From assembly GCA_014155875.1 (NCBI GenBank), contig JACEFZ010024491.1:45310-109309 (forward strand): 64,000 nucleotides of DNA, in the 5' to 3' direction. Shown in pieces: positions 32,655 to 44,986 of this stretch. The notes beneath the pieces are model-generated. The model made no database searches. It was not told the DNA's origin and saw only the letters and a list, made by a program, of their open reading frames with translations. The stretch's first letter is position 1. Each line of letters opens with the position of its first letter. This DNA comes from Cepaea nemoralis. Lineage: Eukaryota; Mollusca; Gastropoda; Stylommatophora; Helicidae. The translations under genes were made by a program, and so were the position numbers.

Positions 32655-34163
32655 GTGAATATGAATTTCTTGTGTGGGGAATTACAGCGTGTTAGTATAT
32701 GGTTGGGGGAATTAAAGGTGTCAATTACGGAGGTAGAGAATTTTCTGAAAACGTTGAAGAACAAAACGACTAGACAAGACCCTTATAGAATTATGGTAGA
32801 CTGTAATAGAGTAGAAAAGAATAACAGGAGACAGCCATTGCTTAATAAAGACAGAAGACAATATGGTTATGACGAACCAAGGCCTGATGTATATAGAGCA
32901 AAAGACGGTGAGAAGAACAGACGTAATAGTGAAAGGTCGGACTGGTATAGCAGTTATAAATACAAAAATGGGCGTGAGAGAAACTTTTCTAGGAAATCAT
33001 GGGACTGGCCCTCTCACAGTGCAACCGCTAGAAAAAGACGTGACGACTGGTTGGAGCAAAGGCAAAGACAATATCCAAACTCAGGTGTAAGAGACAGAGT
33101 TGAACCTGTAAATAAAATACAAACTAATCCTATAATGGTTGCGAATATGACTAGTAGACAGGAAAAGAAGACGACGGGATTAGTAAAGAAAAGAAACCGA
33201 GAGACACAGACGCAGGCAGGTAATACGGTAGAAAATAGTACACAGACTCAGCTAGATACAGTAGAGAAAAAGGTCCAGGTACAACCAGCCGGCAAGATTA
33301 CAAAGGGAAGTCAAACTGACTTAATAGAAAATCAGACAAAATCAACTCATTTGACTAAGGGAGACAAGGTTGAAGTTAAGAAAGATAGACAGATGAAAAC
33401 CAAGGACGAAAGAAAGAGGAAGAGTATTGAAGAAAGTATGATAGTTAATAGAGGTACTACCGTGTCAAGTTCCTCAGCTATAGACATGAAACTAATTCCC
33501 AAATGGTGTAGGAATATTAGTTGTCAGAGTTCAGATTACGGAGAAGATATTCCTACTGCTGAATATTATAGTGATGCTGAAACAGAGATAAATACGGAGG
33601 ATTCGGAGAATGAGAGAATTACACTACGAGCAGAGCCCTACTCATACGGTATAGTTACTGGTAGACAGACGGACAGAGTTTTAGTTAATGACCCTTTAGA
33701 AATAGATACTAGTTTATGTGACAAGAAAGTAGGGAAGGCTAAGGGACGAAGACCGAGAAAGATAAAGAAACTCAGACGTTCTAAAGGCGACTATGGGAAT
33801 GAAATCGACGTGGCTGCGGTGAACTACTACAATGAATCTGATGAAGGAACTATTGTCAGTGTGTCATCTGAAGACGAAATGGGGAGGTACAAACGTTACG
33901 TAAGGTGTACAGAGAACAGTGAGCAGACCGACGCAAATAAAGGAAATAGAAAGAAAACATGTAAGAAGAAGAATAGTGATAGACAGATAGCGGGAATTTA
34001 CTCCTCGACAACAGAAGATAACATAAGAAAACTCAGAGAATTAAGACCTGAGTACTTTAACAGGTTGACAACAGATAGTGATGATGACGTAATAAGAGAA
34101 AGACGGGTTAATGTATTGAAAGACAGTGAAGTATTTAACTTGGACACACTCTATAACGGTTAA
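32655..34163 (+). CDS. gag-position basic protein of the LTR element, 502 codons
   Basis: Long open frame starting MNMNFLCGELQRVSIW. The first ATG shown may not be the true start: an earlier in-frame ATG at 32441 (MAEQDTLAQVLTLS) is cut off by TAG, TAG and TGA codons. The protein is very rich in Lys, Arg, Glu, Asp and Ser, with KR-rich runs (KGRRPRKIKKLRR) and acidic patches (EINTEDSENE). There is no CCHC zinc knuckle, protease or RT motif. An overlapping frame (32402-32695, VPKKYTEEEVKILFQLDRYF) suggests a damaged N-terminus. Position and basic character suggest Gag/nucleocapsid; no homology was recognised. Confidence 0.55.
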   Translation: MNMNFLCGELQRVSIWLGELKVSITEVENFLKTLKNKTTRQDPYRIMVDCNRVEKNNRRQPLLNKDRRQYGYDEPRPDVYRAKDGEKNRRNSERSDWYSSYKYKNGRERNFSRKSWDWPSHSATARKRRDDWLEQRQRQYPNSGVRDRVEPVNKIQTNPIMVANMTSRQEKKTTGLVKKRNRETQTQAGNTVENSTQTQLDTVEKKVQVQPAGKITKGSQTDLIENQTKSTHLTKGDKVEVKKDRQMKTKDERKRKSIEESMIVNRGTTVSSSSAIDMKLIPKWCRNISCQSSDYGEDIPTAEYYSDAETEINTEDSENERITLRAEPYSYGIVTGRQTDRVLVNDPLEIDTSLCDKKVGKAKGRRPRKIKKLRRSKGDYGNEIDVAAVNYYNESDEGTIVSVSSEDEMGRYKRYVRCTENSEQTDANKGNRKKTCKKKNSDRQIAGIYSSTTEDNIRKLRELRPEYFNRLTTDSDDDVIRERRVNVLKDSEVFNLDTLYNG

Positions 34164-37100
34164 AATTACATGGGGGAAGAAGGAAAATGAAATAGTTTTG
34201 GATTATGAGAAGAACTGCGGTTTGAGCATATAGATATGTGAGCTGTCTAAAATAGGCAGATGAATTTTTTGATGTAGCATCGCATGGTACAGGGTAGGCG
34301 ATGCTGTTGTTGAGGATAGTGAAGTACGGCAAATGATATTCCACGTGGATTACGTAATACAGGATATCGTGCGTTTGGTTGTGATGTAGGGAGAAGTAAT
34401 CAGCTTGACTGATGTATAACTGAGGTGATTAAAATAGAGTAGGTTTAGCACAGAATTAGTAGAGGGTGAGAGATAAACTAAGTACTAGAAATGCTTTGAC
34501 TCAGAGCTATGACGTGATGTCTGAGATAGTTTCGCTTGGGAGTTTGAGAAATAAGTATAGTATGGTTGACAGGTGAACCGAGAGTGTCTGGTGAGGAGAT
34601 ATAGATTGAGGAGGAACTGAGTATCCTGTGTGTAAAATAGCCAGTTGAACGTGAGAATATTAAGAGTAAAAGATAGTAGAAGTGGATGCTTGAAAAATAC
34701 GAGTTACGTCGAGCTTGCGGAGAATGAAGAGTTGTTTTGAAGAGATAGTAGTTAGTGCTGTGAAAGCGATATAGGTTGCGAGAGGTAATGTATAGGGTCT
34801 GACCTTCGTATAGGAGTGACTGATTGAGTACAGTAGAGATATAAGAAAGCAGGGAATTGAAAAAGTCCTCTGGAATAATGCGTCTGGTTGTGCGTTGTTC
34901 ATACGTGAGTATAACTGTAGTCAGACAGGTGTTCGTCGGGATGAAGGAAGTAGGAGAGAGCTGTGATTGACGTCGCCTAAGTGAAGTACATAAATAAAAT
35001 GTAAGAGTGGCGTTGATATGTCTTGTGTCAATGTGTGTAGAGGAGATAAATACGTGTAGATATGTGGTGAATGATTGCTGGAATGTTGAGGTGGCGTCTG
35101 AAGTGCTTTTTATAGTAATAGAAGGGACACGTTAGATTGTCGCGATGCAAGAGTAATCGTGAGATGAGAGCGAGGTTGTGTATCATTGTCCGTGTGAATA
35201 TGAGAAGAGTGGTTGATAAGTGACGTTGATAGATCGTGGAACATAGAGTATGAGAAAATCGAGTGATAGAAAGAAAATGATTGGGAAATTGTGATGTCTT
35301 TTCGTAGAATATCTGACGTTGGAAGGAAATTATGGAAGTTGTATGACGAAAACGGAGTTAACATTCTGAATGATGTTTCATAAAACATGTTTAGTATTCT
35401 TAACAGGAACGAGAAATGAGAGGTCTGCTGTCAGTCATAAGTGGCGTGGGTTGCAGTTCTGAAAGAGTTCCGATAAATAAGAGTGAAAGATAAGAAGGTA
35501 AACAAGGTTAGTTAAATGAATGTTGGAGAACGTGTTCCGAGGAGGGTGACCGGTTTGATTGTCGTCACGATGTAAGAGTGCTAGAAGAGACTTGAGGATA
35601 GCTTAGACGGTTGCTTTGGTGAGAGGTCTATAGTAAATAGACAAGTTCTTTTGATGGGAGTAGCGTGGTGGAGATACTGTAGTTAACAGTAGTGATGTTT
35701 GGTACAAAGCCATGGGAAACAATTGGTGTGCCGAGCCACAGGTTAAGTAATAAGTAGATGATGGCTGGTACATTGAGATGACATTGGAATAACTGTAGTT
35801 TACAGTGCTTGCTTATGAGGATATTTTAGATGTTATAATGTATTAGGAGTTAGGCTAGAAAAAGATAGAAAATTATGAGGGGAGATAATCAATGTTTGAC
35901 TTCCAGAAAAAGGAACGGTCAGTTGTTGAGTAGTGATTTTGGTTGAGGAGAACAAGTATTGTTCCGCGTTATGATGATCTGTAGATAACAGAAATAGATA
36001 TATATATGTATATGTATATAAGTATTTTGGCATTAATGCTTGACATTGAATGGTTTTGTTTTATAACGAAATAGCTAGGAATTGTAGGAAGAAATATGTG
36101 TTACAGTGATTAATGAGGCCAATGAGGATGGGCCACTGTACGTAGTTAATTGTAAAGGGATTTTTTTTTTTTGAAAACCTTCTCTTTAGCAAGAAGACAA
36201 TTGTTTTGTGGAGTCTGAGTGTTGATGCCTCATGTATAAAATGTTTTTTTTTGCTTGATTTGGTCCCGTAAAATGATTGTTATTATTTTAGAATAGGGTT
36301 ATTGTGTTCTTAGAATTTTGTGTATAAACTACTGGTCCGTAAAAGTAGACCAGTAGTATTAGGTAATAATAGAATAGGATGTATGTTGTATCATCATCAC
36401 CATCATCATCACCTATCATCATCATACCTTTAGTTGAGTTGAGGGGAAACATAAATGATTGTTATAAAAATTTGGGGGGGATTTGATGTCCTGTTGTGAT
36501 TTTATTTCGCTGTTTTGTGTGTTAAATAGTAGTTAATTAAGTTATGTTTAAATTACAGGGTTTTGGCTAGAATAAAGACAATACAGGGGGCTTTAATTAT
36601 GACCCTTCGTTCAGAAAAGAGTTAATAAAACTACGGAGAGCTAATAGAGAGACACATTCTCTTTGTGAAGAGTAAGTTCATGGGTATTTTGTGGCTGTGA
36701 TAATCAGCATAATGAGGTTGATATGGTTATGAAGTGCTGGAAGCATAAGACGAGCTTACTACACAAGTAAAATGGTTATGGGAAACTTTAGAGATACACT
36801 AAAGTAAGCATTAATTAGAAATATATGGGATTAGAAGCCACATGGGAGAAGAAAAGATTAATGAATATATTCAGTGGGGTAAAGCTGAGAAAAGTTTTGA
36901 ACATAGTTTCCGGGGGGTCAGAAGAGCCATGATATACACGAGAATGCTGGGTTATAGAAGAATAAGAAAATTACCCCAGAGAGTAAACATGAATTGGATC
37001 CATGTTTGACTAGACACTGTGGATAACAGTACAATAATAAAGGGGTGTAAGTGTGTTAAGGGGAAAGGAACATGGTGGAGACATAATGACATGGGGTTTT

Positions 37101-38254
37101 TAGAGGGTCCGAGATAAAGTTGATTGCAAGCAGTCACAGACATGAGTGGTTATTTTTGCTGCTGTGGGTTACGGCATGAATTATGAATTGAGAGGTGGAA
37201 GATTTTAGAGAGGCATTGGGTTACATGGTTTGGGCAGGATGTAAATGTTTATCCCTTTGGGTGTAATAAGCTTCAGAGATAGAATAATAAGTGGGTTGCT
37301 AGAGTAGTGTATATAGTGGTCAGATTACGATGTTGTGTTTGATGGTTAACATTTAAGAGGAGATTTCAAAGTTACTAGCTTGCTGTTGATAACGGCATAA
37401 GTGGAGGTAGATATGCCCATAAGAAATGGACATTAAGAGTGAATTCTGTGAGAGGTGATGAGGTTATGTGAGGGGATGTGTATAATGATGGAGGAGGTCT
37501 TAAGGGATAATAGACCTTTATAATTGTGTCTTCGGGATGTGTTTTGTGGTTAACATTACAATCTGAGGTTGAGGTAAAGTAGTAGTGTCTGTAATATATA
37601 GACAATTGGATGTGAATAATGTTTTTGATGCTGTAGATAGCAGCGTAAACGTTTACCATAATGAGTGGTAAAGGGGGTGTGTGATGTAGCTGAGTGTGGT
37701 TTTCGACTTTATTACATAAAGTCTCAAATGACATAGGAGGGTAAAGGTGTATGGTTTGGTAAAGGGGGTGTGTGATGTAGCTGAGTGTGGTCTTTGTGTG
37801 GAAGAGTTCTACTGCTTCTTTTAAATACCGGTGGCCACCGATTCTTTGTCTTCCTATCGTGTGAAAGTAATTTCAGGTTAGTTGAAAGTGGGGGATTAGT
37901 AGCGTTGGTAATAAAAATAAGGAGTTGGTATCCGCGTTTGAAGTGGAAAGCGGATTGCTTATGAAGTGGAAAAGAAGTATTTAAGAAGATGTCTTATGAT
38001 GTATTGTATAAAGTTACGCTTTAAATGTTATTAAGGATATGTAAATACGTTATGTTTGTTTGAAGGGCCAGAAATGAAGAAGTGGGTTGACTATATAGCA
38101 GGGGAAAGAGTTAAAGAAATAGAATATTTACTTAAGATGGAGTTGGTTTGGGGAAGGTTAGAGGAACTGTGAGAGATAAGGAAAAGGAGGGAATAGAGTA
38201 AAGGGTTTAGGAGTAAAGATTTTTTCCTTTTATAGGAAAAATTCTTTAATTAAC
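34164..38254 (+). other. C-poor, G/T/A-rich non-coding body of the LTR element
   Basis: Lines counted by eye have roughly 3-5 C per 60 nt against 16-24 G, a strong skew that persists up to the 3' LTR and is much weaker in the ORF before it. The + strand has stops in all frames everywhere. Short minus-strand frames (up to 119 codons) follow from the low stop density of the complementary A/C-rich strand and have no motif. Confidence 0.7.
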
Positions 38255-38263
38255 ATGGGGAGG
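38255..38263 (+). promoter_or_regulatory. polypurine tract of the LTR element
   Basis: ATGGGGAGG lies directly before TGTAACAG of the 3' LTR, the expected place and composition for the plus-strand DNA primer. Confidence 0.75.
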
Positions 38264-38519
38264 TGTAACAGTAGGGGAATATTGGTTAGTATCTAGTGGG
38301 AAATAGATACAGCACGATTGAGCATCGAGAGTGAAAGGGTGAGAGATGCTCAATCGTGACGTATTGGGTTGGCAAGGGCAGTTAAGGATCCGGCCTTTGA
38401 CTTGAGTAGGAGGTTAACATCAGGCCTTTGATAAGACAAGAAGCTGATTGTCATCATGTGCAAATAAACTTTATATCAACAAATACAACCCGTCGTTCGA
38501 GTTCCTGTACACTGTTATA
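38264..38519 (+). repeat. 3' LTR
   Basis: Matches the 5' LTR almost throughout from ATCTAGTGGGAAA to CACTGTTATA. It has small differences, for example GGGTGAGAGA versus GGGAGAGAGA and two 1-nt indels. It is followed by ATAG, the target duplication. Confidence 0.9.
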
Positions 38520-38896
38520 ATAGCTGTAGGCTACGAGGACTGGACCACTAAACTACGTGGCAAGGGAACCAACACGCCGTACGACTGACGGCACGAGAAC
38601 GGGGAACGAGGAGCTGGACTGGTCCTGTGAATTCGGGCAGACCGGGACGGACAGTCAGAGTGACAGGACCTCTGTGTTTACCCTCGCCAGATGTGTAGTT
38701 TAGAGAGGGCATAGTTATACGTAGCTAACATTTAGGAGAATGCATTTGAGTGTTGACTGTTAATTGTGAATGCTCGTATGACGAGCTCTGTAATATAGAT
38801 AATAAAGCGTGAATCTTGATTTTCCATTCACACGACGATGTGTTTGTAAACTATGAGGTGTGAATGAAGGGACCGCATGTGTGTATGAATTCAGGT

Positions 38897-38898
<2 letters not shown>
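38520..38898. other. unassigned GC-richer segment
   Basis: No motif recognised. It contains AATAAAGCG at 38801 and could be part of another LTR or leader, but no second copy is visible. Confidence 0.3.

Positions 38899-38988
<90 letters not shown>
38899..38988. repeat. (GA)44 microsatellite
   Basis: A pure GA dinucleotide run followed by (CG)n at 38988-39001. It abuts a minus-strand LINE fragment. Confidence 0.95.
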
Positions 38989-38989
<1 letters not shown>

Positions 38990-38999
38990 GCGCGCGCGC

Positions 39000-39160
39000 G
39001 CGTGTATGTGTGGCATTGTTTTAGCCTTTCCCTCTACAAATCCACGTTGTTCATCACTAATGTCTGGTTTAATCTTGATTCTTATTCTTCTCATAATTAT
39101 TCGCAGTAACGCTTTATCATGTGACTCATTCTTTGACGGTAAAAATGGATTTTGAGTAGG
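39000..39160 (-). mobile_element. LINE RT fragment
   Basis: On the minus strand it encodes IMRRIRIKIKPDISDEQRGF and VEGKAKTM, the RT finger segment comparable to 26700-26800. It ends at the microsatellite. Confidence 0.6.
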
Positions 39161-39165
39161 TGAAG

Positions 39166-39400
39166 GCGTTATGGACGCAGTTCGTAATTTCGCTTACCGC
39201 GCTCGAAACACAACTATCGGCGATTTGGCAGCAGACAGACTTGCGTTGGTTTATTTTTTAATAAAATGGTTTGGGTGCCAGTCGTTCAGAAAGCAATGGC
39301 AAACTACTGACGTAAACTTGCCAAGAGATCACAAACAGCCAAAAAAAAAAATGTTATGGTTGACTGCGACGTCTTGTAAAGGATATGTCACTAACTAACA
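39166..39400 (+). mobile_element. tRNA-derived SINE, family A
   Basis: The head is GACGCAGTTCGTAATTTCGC with a B-box-like GCGCTCGAAAC. The body matches the copy at 240-501 (CGTTCAGAAAGCAATGGCAA, CTTGCCAAGAGATCAC) and ends TTGTAAAGGATATG. Confidence 0.72.
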
Positions 39401-39837
39401 ATAGGAATGCACCTAATATTATAGATGACATTTAGAAATGTTATCAATAATTCGATTCCAAAAATTGCCCAGGGCCTCAATTTCTCCCAACATCCTTTCC
39501 TTTCTTCATGTGGTGATGTATATCTTCAAATTCCACCGCAAGTATTTGTGGACATTCACTATTGTCATGAATATTTGCATCTGGTTTCCTAACATCCTAC
39601 AACTTTCCTAGATACTATGTTTTTTTTCTATTAACTATATCAAATTGTTCCATAAATACCGATCCATTCCCCTATTTTAAACATCTAGTGGTATTCCGCG
39701 CATGTGGGTATCTATGTGGGTATTTATTTGATGATACATGGAAAGTGAGTCCTTTCCATAGTTTGTCCCATTCTTCGTGCAATGCTAATTCAGCCTGATT
39801 TCTTTAGCGAATTTGCATTATTTGTTTACTCTTTGCT

Positions 39838-40330
39838 GGCACCTTGCCGTCTTGACAAACGATAGTCTGTAAAATGGAGCTAATACTTCTCCAGAGCACA
39901 AAGCCTGGGCTTAATTTAGAGACCATGTGTTGCCCATGCAGTATGATGCCTATCTCGGTTTGCCTAATTTACTCCAGAGGAACTGTAACACCAATCCGTC
40001 TGGAACAAGACACGCTGCAGAAGCTGCCGGATCAGCAAAGCAGTGCTCTAACTGTCCGCCTTTCGGAGCTACCATCTTAGACCAGTTGCCGACCAACGCT
40101 TAAGGCCTCGCCTGTTTTGCCATGACAGTTAGTCTTTAGGTTGCATTTCCTCACTCTAGGGTAACGCTTATACCCTCCCAATTGTGCTCCATCTGCCCAA
40201 TTGCCGTTGGCACAATGTGGGTTGTCGGGTTTAGTGAGCACCGCCCAACATTCGGCGCTAACAGAAAGCAGACAGTACCGTCTACTGTTATACGGTAGCC
40301 CAGGCATATCTAAGACATGGCTAAGACATG
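39838..40330 (-). mobile_element. non-autonomous LINE derivative (5' leader joined to 3' tail), copy 1
   Basis: On the minus strand, about 440 bp match the 5' leader of the LINE at 12725 (from GTCTTAG...GACAGTAGACGGTACT to AGCCCAGGCTTTGTG). A ~30-bp linker (CTCTGGAGAAGTATTAGCTC) follows, then the LINE 3' tail (CTATCGTTTGTCAAGACGGC then AAGGTGCC). All coding sequence is absent. The same junction occurs at 48575. Confidence 0.8.
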
Positions 40331-40648
40331 CTTACTTTTAACCTCATCTTTCCTATAACTGGCACATAGTCGCTATGTTAAGCTGTCCTTAGCTTAATTT
40401 TTGTTGCTCCAAATAAACTGCTTCTGAATGTCTCTGGTATCAATATGAATTCAATTTGATTGCGAATATTATCCCCGGGACTTGTCCACACCCAGTGTCG
40501 TCAAGGATGTTGTTTGAACCAGGTTTTATCGATTGTCTTTTCATAATATTTCGCCCACACTATTAATCTGTCACCTCTCATTCCTATCACCTAGGCCTTA
40601 GCCACCAGTAAAGCCGCTCACGTTTTCGTTGCCTAGTTTAGCATTGGG

Positions 40649-40733
40649 TGGTTGATGACGGAGCATGTGTATGTTGCATTATACATGTTGAATACGCAGC
40701 CATGGACACCCGAGTATCATTGTTATTTCCAAT

Positions 40734-40768
<35 letters not shown>

Positions 40769-41501
40769 ATGTGTGTGTGTGTGCGTGCGCATTGGTCCAT
40801 AGCCATGTGCAACTCATTATAAAATATAGTTTCACTAATAACACTCTATCTGAGATTGTCCAAAATCCTTTAATTGTCATAGCGCTCTGTGGATCCAAAA
40901 TTATGTCAACTGACTTCTTTGAAGTCCTTTCCACCTTATAAATAATTACGTACTTACGTAAATAGTTTGTATCCAGCATCTGGCGATCACACCTGGCCAC
41001 TAATATATTCTATTAATATATTCATTCTATTAATTTTCTTCTTGACGTTTTCTCGCTTTCCATTCTGAATAAATGTTTTGCCACGCCAAGTACTAACATT
41101 TAATCTATTTTTAACATTTAATTTGCATACAGTCGCATGATGAAGATCGGCTATCTCCGGTAGCGCATGGTGCTCGCCACAACACGAAGTGATTCCCTTG
41201 GAATCCCCATTAACTTCGTCAACTCGAACCTATTGATAAATACAGCGCCTGTCGCCGGTTTGTATTTAGTTGACCCCATTAGCCTTTGTCTAAAAGGACA
41301 GATAATGCAAGGCAGTGGGGGAAGAGGGTCTGTGTGACGATTTTTACCCGCCGATGGCTATGTCACAGTTTTGGAGGTATTTTATAGAAATAGCTGCCCC
41401 AACAACTAACTAGCCTCCTCTCAATGACCGCCGCTTGTGTTGGTCCATGGCTGCGTATTCAACATGTATAATGCAACATACACATGCTCCGTCATCAACC
41501 A
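40649..41501. repeat. perfect 59-bp inverted repeat with 735-bp spacer
   Basis: 40649-40707 and 41443-41501 are exact reverse complements over 59 bp (TGGTTGATGACGGAGCATGT ... GCAGCCATGGAC). The spacer holds (TA)n(GT)n at 40733-40783 and no identified gene. Confidence 0.85.
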
Positions 41502-42134
41502 TCCGACTTACGTTTCTACAACAAGTTATTACATTCACATGATGATAACAAGCTTTTGTGTGACACGACTATTCACGGCAGAGACAAATTGTTATATATA
41601 TTTTAAATTAAATTAATTATTAAAACATAAATAGTACATCGTTTACATGTCCTGGTTCTACGTTAGGGGTATGGTGGTAGACCAATCATGTTTTGACCGG
41701 GCCACACTCCATGGATGATACCACATCAGCCGCTGGGTAAAGGTGGGGCGACCACCTCCAACCCAGCGCGTTCACAGGTGGCGGATCGTGGAATGGCCTC
41801 TAGATATAGAGGTTAGCTGCGAATACCCAATAAGCAGCCGCAGATCATCTGGTCGTGGGCACAGAGGGCGAGGCGAGATCTCAGGGTGAGATCTGAGTTC
41901 CTTAGAAAATACCTCATATGCTCGGAGATGTGCCTGTCAAGCGAGCCAGGGGCGCTCTAACCCCTCCCCCGGGTAGGTGGAACCCGTTACCTTTGGACAG
42001 CAGTCCATCTAGGAGACGGAAAACTCCAAATATAAACTCCCAAGTTCAAGGTGGACCAGCGTGCTGAGGAACTGGATGGCCATGGGTAAACTGGTCGTGA
42101 ACGTTGGACGTCTGGCAGGCAGAGAGGTCCTGTA

Positions 42135-44941
42135 TTGGAGAGGCTAATATATGATTTTGATGTCCTCATGCTCCAGGAGTTAAATACAGACAAATACCAG
42201 TGCCCTGGGTACGCCAGTTATATAAACCCTACTGGGCAGAAGAGACATGGGCAAGGTCTGCTGGTGAAGAAAGGAGTGAAGCATGTGGTACTTGACTTAA
42301 GCCAGTGGAATCACAGTGCTAGAGAGGTCCAGGGTATACAAATGGAGATTGGTGGCTTAAGTTGGAACATCATAAATGTATTTGCCACAGTGGACTGTTC
42401 TGTCAGAAAGGAACACTGGGACTGGCTTAAGGAATTGGAGGAATTACCAGGTGATAGGCTACTCATATGTGGAGACTTCAATGCGAGGAGCAGAGATTGG
42501 GACAGTAGTGTAGAAAACCGACAGGTAATTGCCCTTGCAGATGCCTTGGTGGACTCCGATGTGGTCTGCATAAATGATGGTAAGCCGACTATAATGGAAA
42601 TGAGGCATGGCAATGCAGACACAGCTATTGACTTGGCACTCGTCTCCAAGTCATCAGTCCTTGATGTAAAGTGGACTGGTTTGAATGACCATGGGAGTGA
42701 TCACATGCCATGCTCAGTCCTGATCTCTAAATCCAGGAAAGTTAAGGCTGGGAGAGCGCACAAGACCTTCCGATATGAGTGGACCGATAGCCTTCTTGGA
42801 CGCCTCAGACAGGGGGCTTGCAACAGGACTGTTAAAACTTCTTTTCTGCAACCCCCATGATGGACCCCAGAAGCAGACCATGCTTGGGAAGCAAAGAGAG
42901 CTGCAGTGAAGCAGCTAAGGAAAGTGTGACAGACACCCCGAAGCTCACGAGAGGAAGTGGACACAGCGGAAAATGTCAAGAAAGACAAGATGGAGGTCTT
43001 CAAGCGCTGTGCTGCAGAGGCCAAAAACGCAAAATGGGAATGTTTCATGAAGGAGATTGGAGGTGATAAAACACTGCGAAAATAATGGTAACTGCACAGA
43101 CAGATGCAAAGAAAAGATCGGCCTATGACAGTGGGAACAATTTATAGAGATGATGGTGTGCGCGTGACAACAGACAAAGAGAAAGGGGAGGCGTTTCTCC
43201 AGAGATTTCTAGAGCAGACCAATCATAATGATACGGACACCAGGGATACAGTTAGAGAGGAATTATCTGGCACCATGAAGAATATGCATTATGAAGACAT
43301 CATACGGGTTGAAGATGTTAAACATATTTTGAAAAAGGCAAAAGACTCGGCACCAGGGCCCGATGGGGTTAGGTATGGCCACATGAAGGCTTTGAGCGAT
43401 GCAGAACTGAAGGAGATGGCCGACTGCTTTAACCAGAGCATTAGGACAGCATCAGTACCGCAGGATTGGGTGCACAGCTATCTCATCCCTCTCCCAAAAC
43501 CATTCAAGAATCATTCAAAGCTTAGCGGCTTTAGGATCATCGCCCTCCAAAATACATTTGGGAAGGTTCTAGAGAAGATAGTTGCTGTCAAGCTGCAAGA
43601 GTTTTTGGAAATGGGGAAGCTTCTTCCAAAAGGCCTGGGGATATACAGGCTGGGAAAAGATAACTGGTTAAATGCAGCCACTTTTGCCGTTGATGTTTAT
43701 GAGAGGTTTCAGAGCAGACAGGAAACAATGGCGGCAGCGCTTTATCTCGAGCATGCATACAACGGAGTTCGATATGATATTTTGATGACCGCACTGATGG
43801 AGAAGCGGTCAATCCCTGGTTGGTGAACTGGATAGCAGCCGTCCTGCATTCTCCCGGTTTGCTCTCCGTCTGGATGCATGGACCTCAAAGCCACATATTT
43901 TGACCCCGGGACTGCAACAGGGATCTGCAATCTCACCGGTGCTCTTTAACGTGTATACGAGCAAGATTGCAAACCTAGAAGCACCAGGGCTTGGAAGGAT
44001 ACTAACATTTGCAGATGATATTCTTGCATATAGGCAGGAGAGAGATAGGGAGCAAACAGCCCAGGAGCTACAGGCGACAGTAGACAACGTGATTGATCGG
44101 TGCACTGAAATGAGTGCTGTCATCCACCCGGAAAAGGCGGCTGTTTTGTGGTGCTCTCTGGACAACAACCGTTGTGACGAGGTCTAAAAAGGGACTCAAT
44201 GCACTTAAAACTATGGCTGTAATGGACACAGAGCAGAGAATGCTTTTCACACTATACCAGCACTTGATCCTCTCAGTGATTGATTATGGACTAGGACTGC
44301 TCACTGTCTCAAAGAGTCAGCTGGAGAAATCAGAACGCATACAGAACGAAGCTATGCGAGTCATTCTGAGATGCACCAGAGACACCCCAGTAGTGTGTAT
44401 GCGTTACATCCTTGGTCTACCGACTGTTGCTTGTAGGCTCAAGGTGATGAAGGCGAAGGCATACCTCAGAGTAGCTGCAGACACAGATCACCCGTTGCAT
44501 GAGGCGCTGGACGCCGTTAAGGGTCAGCGTCTGATAAGAGGGAAATCATGGATGGCTCAGGCGGAGGACACGATCAGACAGGTGTGCCCCTTGAAGAACA
44601 TTAGGGAAGGAGAGGAGTGGGTCAGAATGCCAGCGGAGCAGTCAGACGTGTGAAGAGTTATAATTACATTGAGCCGGGAGTGCAGGGAGTGGCCAGAAGG
44701 GGCCACGGAAGTGGAAATCCAGCAACTAATTCAGGAGAATACTCGCTCGGGTTATGTGATTATCTACACAGATGGGTCGGTGTTGAGAGGTAGGAGAAGT
44801 GGCTGGGGGTTCTTAGCAAAAGCTAATGGTCGACGTTTGGTGCAGGAGAGCCTGGCATGTGATACCACAACATCTAGCTTAAGAATGGAGGTGGAGGCGG
44901 TCAGTGCAGCTTTCCACTGGATGGAGAATACGATACACACA

Positions 44942-44986
<45 letters not shown>

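Larger units (their letters stand above)
30990..38519 (+). mobile_element. 7.5-kb LTR retrotransposon without pol
   Basis: Two near-identical LTRs (30990-31250 and 38264-38519) begin TGTAACAG and end CTGTTATA. A 4-bp duplication ATAG flanks the whole (30986-30989 and 38520-38523). A purine tract ATGGGGAGG abuts the 3' LTR. A candidate primer site (TGGTGCCGCTTAACC) lies 11-25 nt after the 5' LTR. Inside are a repeat-rich leader, one basic gag-position ORF, and 4.1 kb without any + strand ORF of 60 codons or more. No protease, RT, RNase H or integrase motif was found, so it must depend on another element. The LTRs differ by few substitutions and small indels, so the insertion is fairly young. 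Confidence 0.85.

Noticed and set aside
34660..37734. Several minus-strand open frames of 60-119 codons
   Set aside because: They arise from the A/C-rich complement of the C-poor LTR body; no motif, no order, no splice signals.
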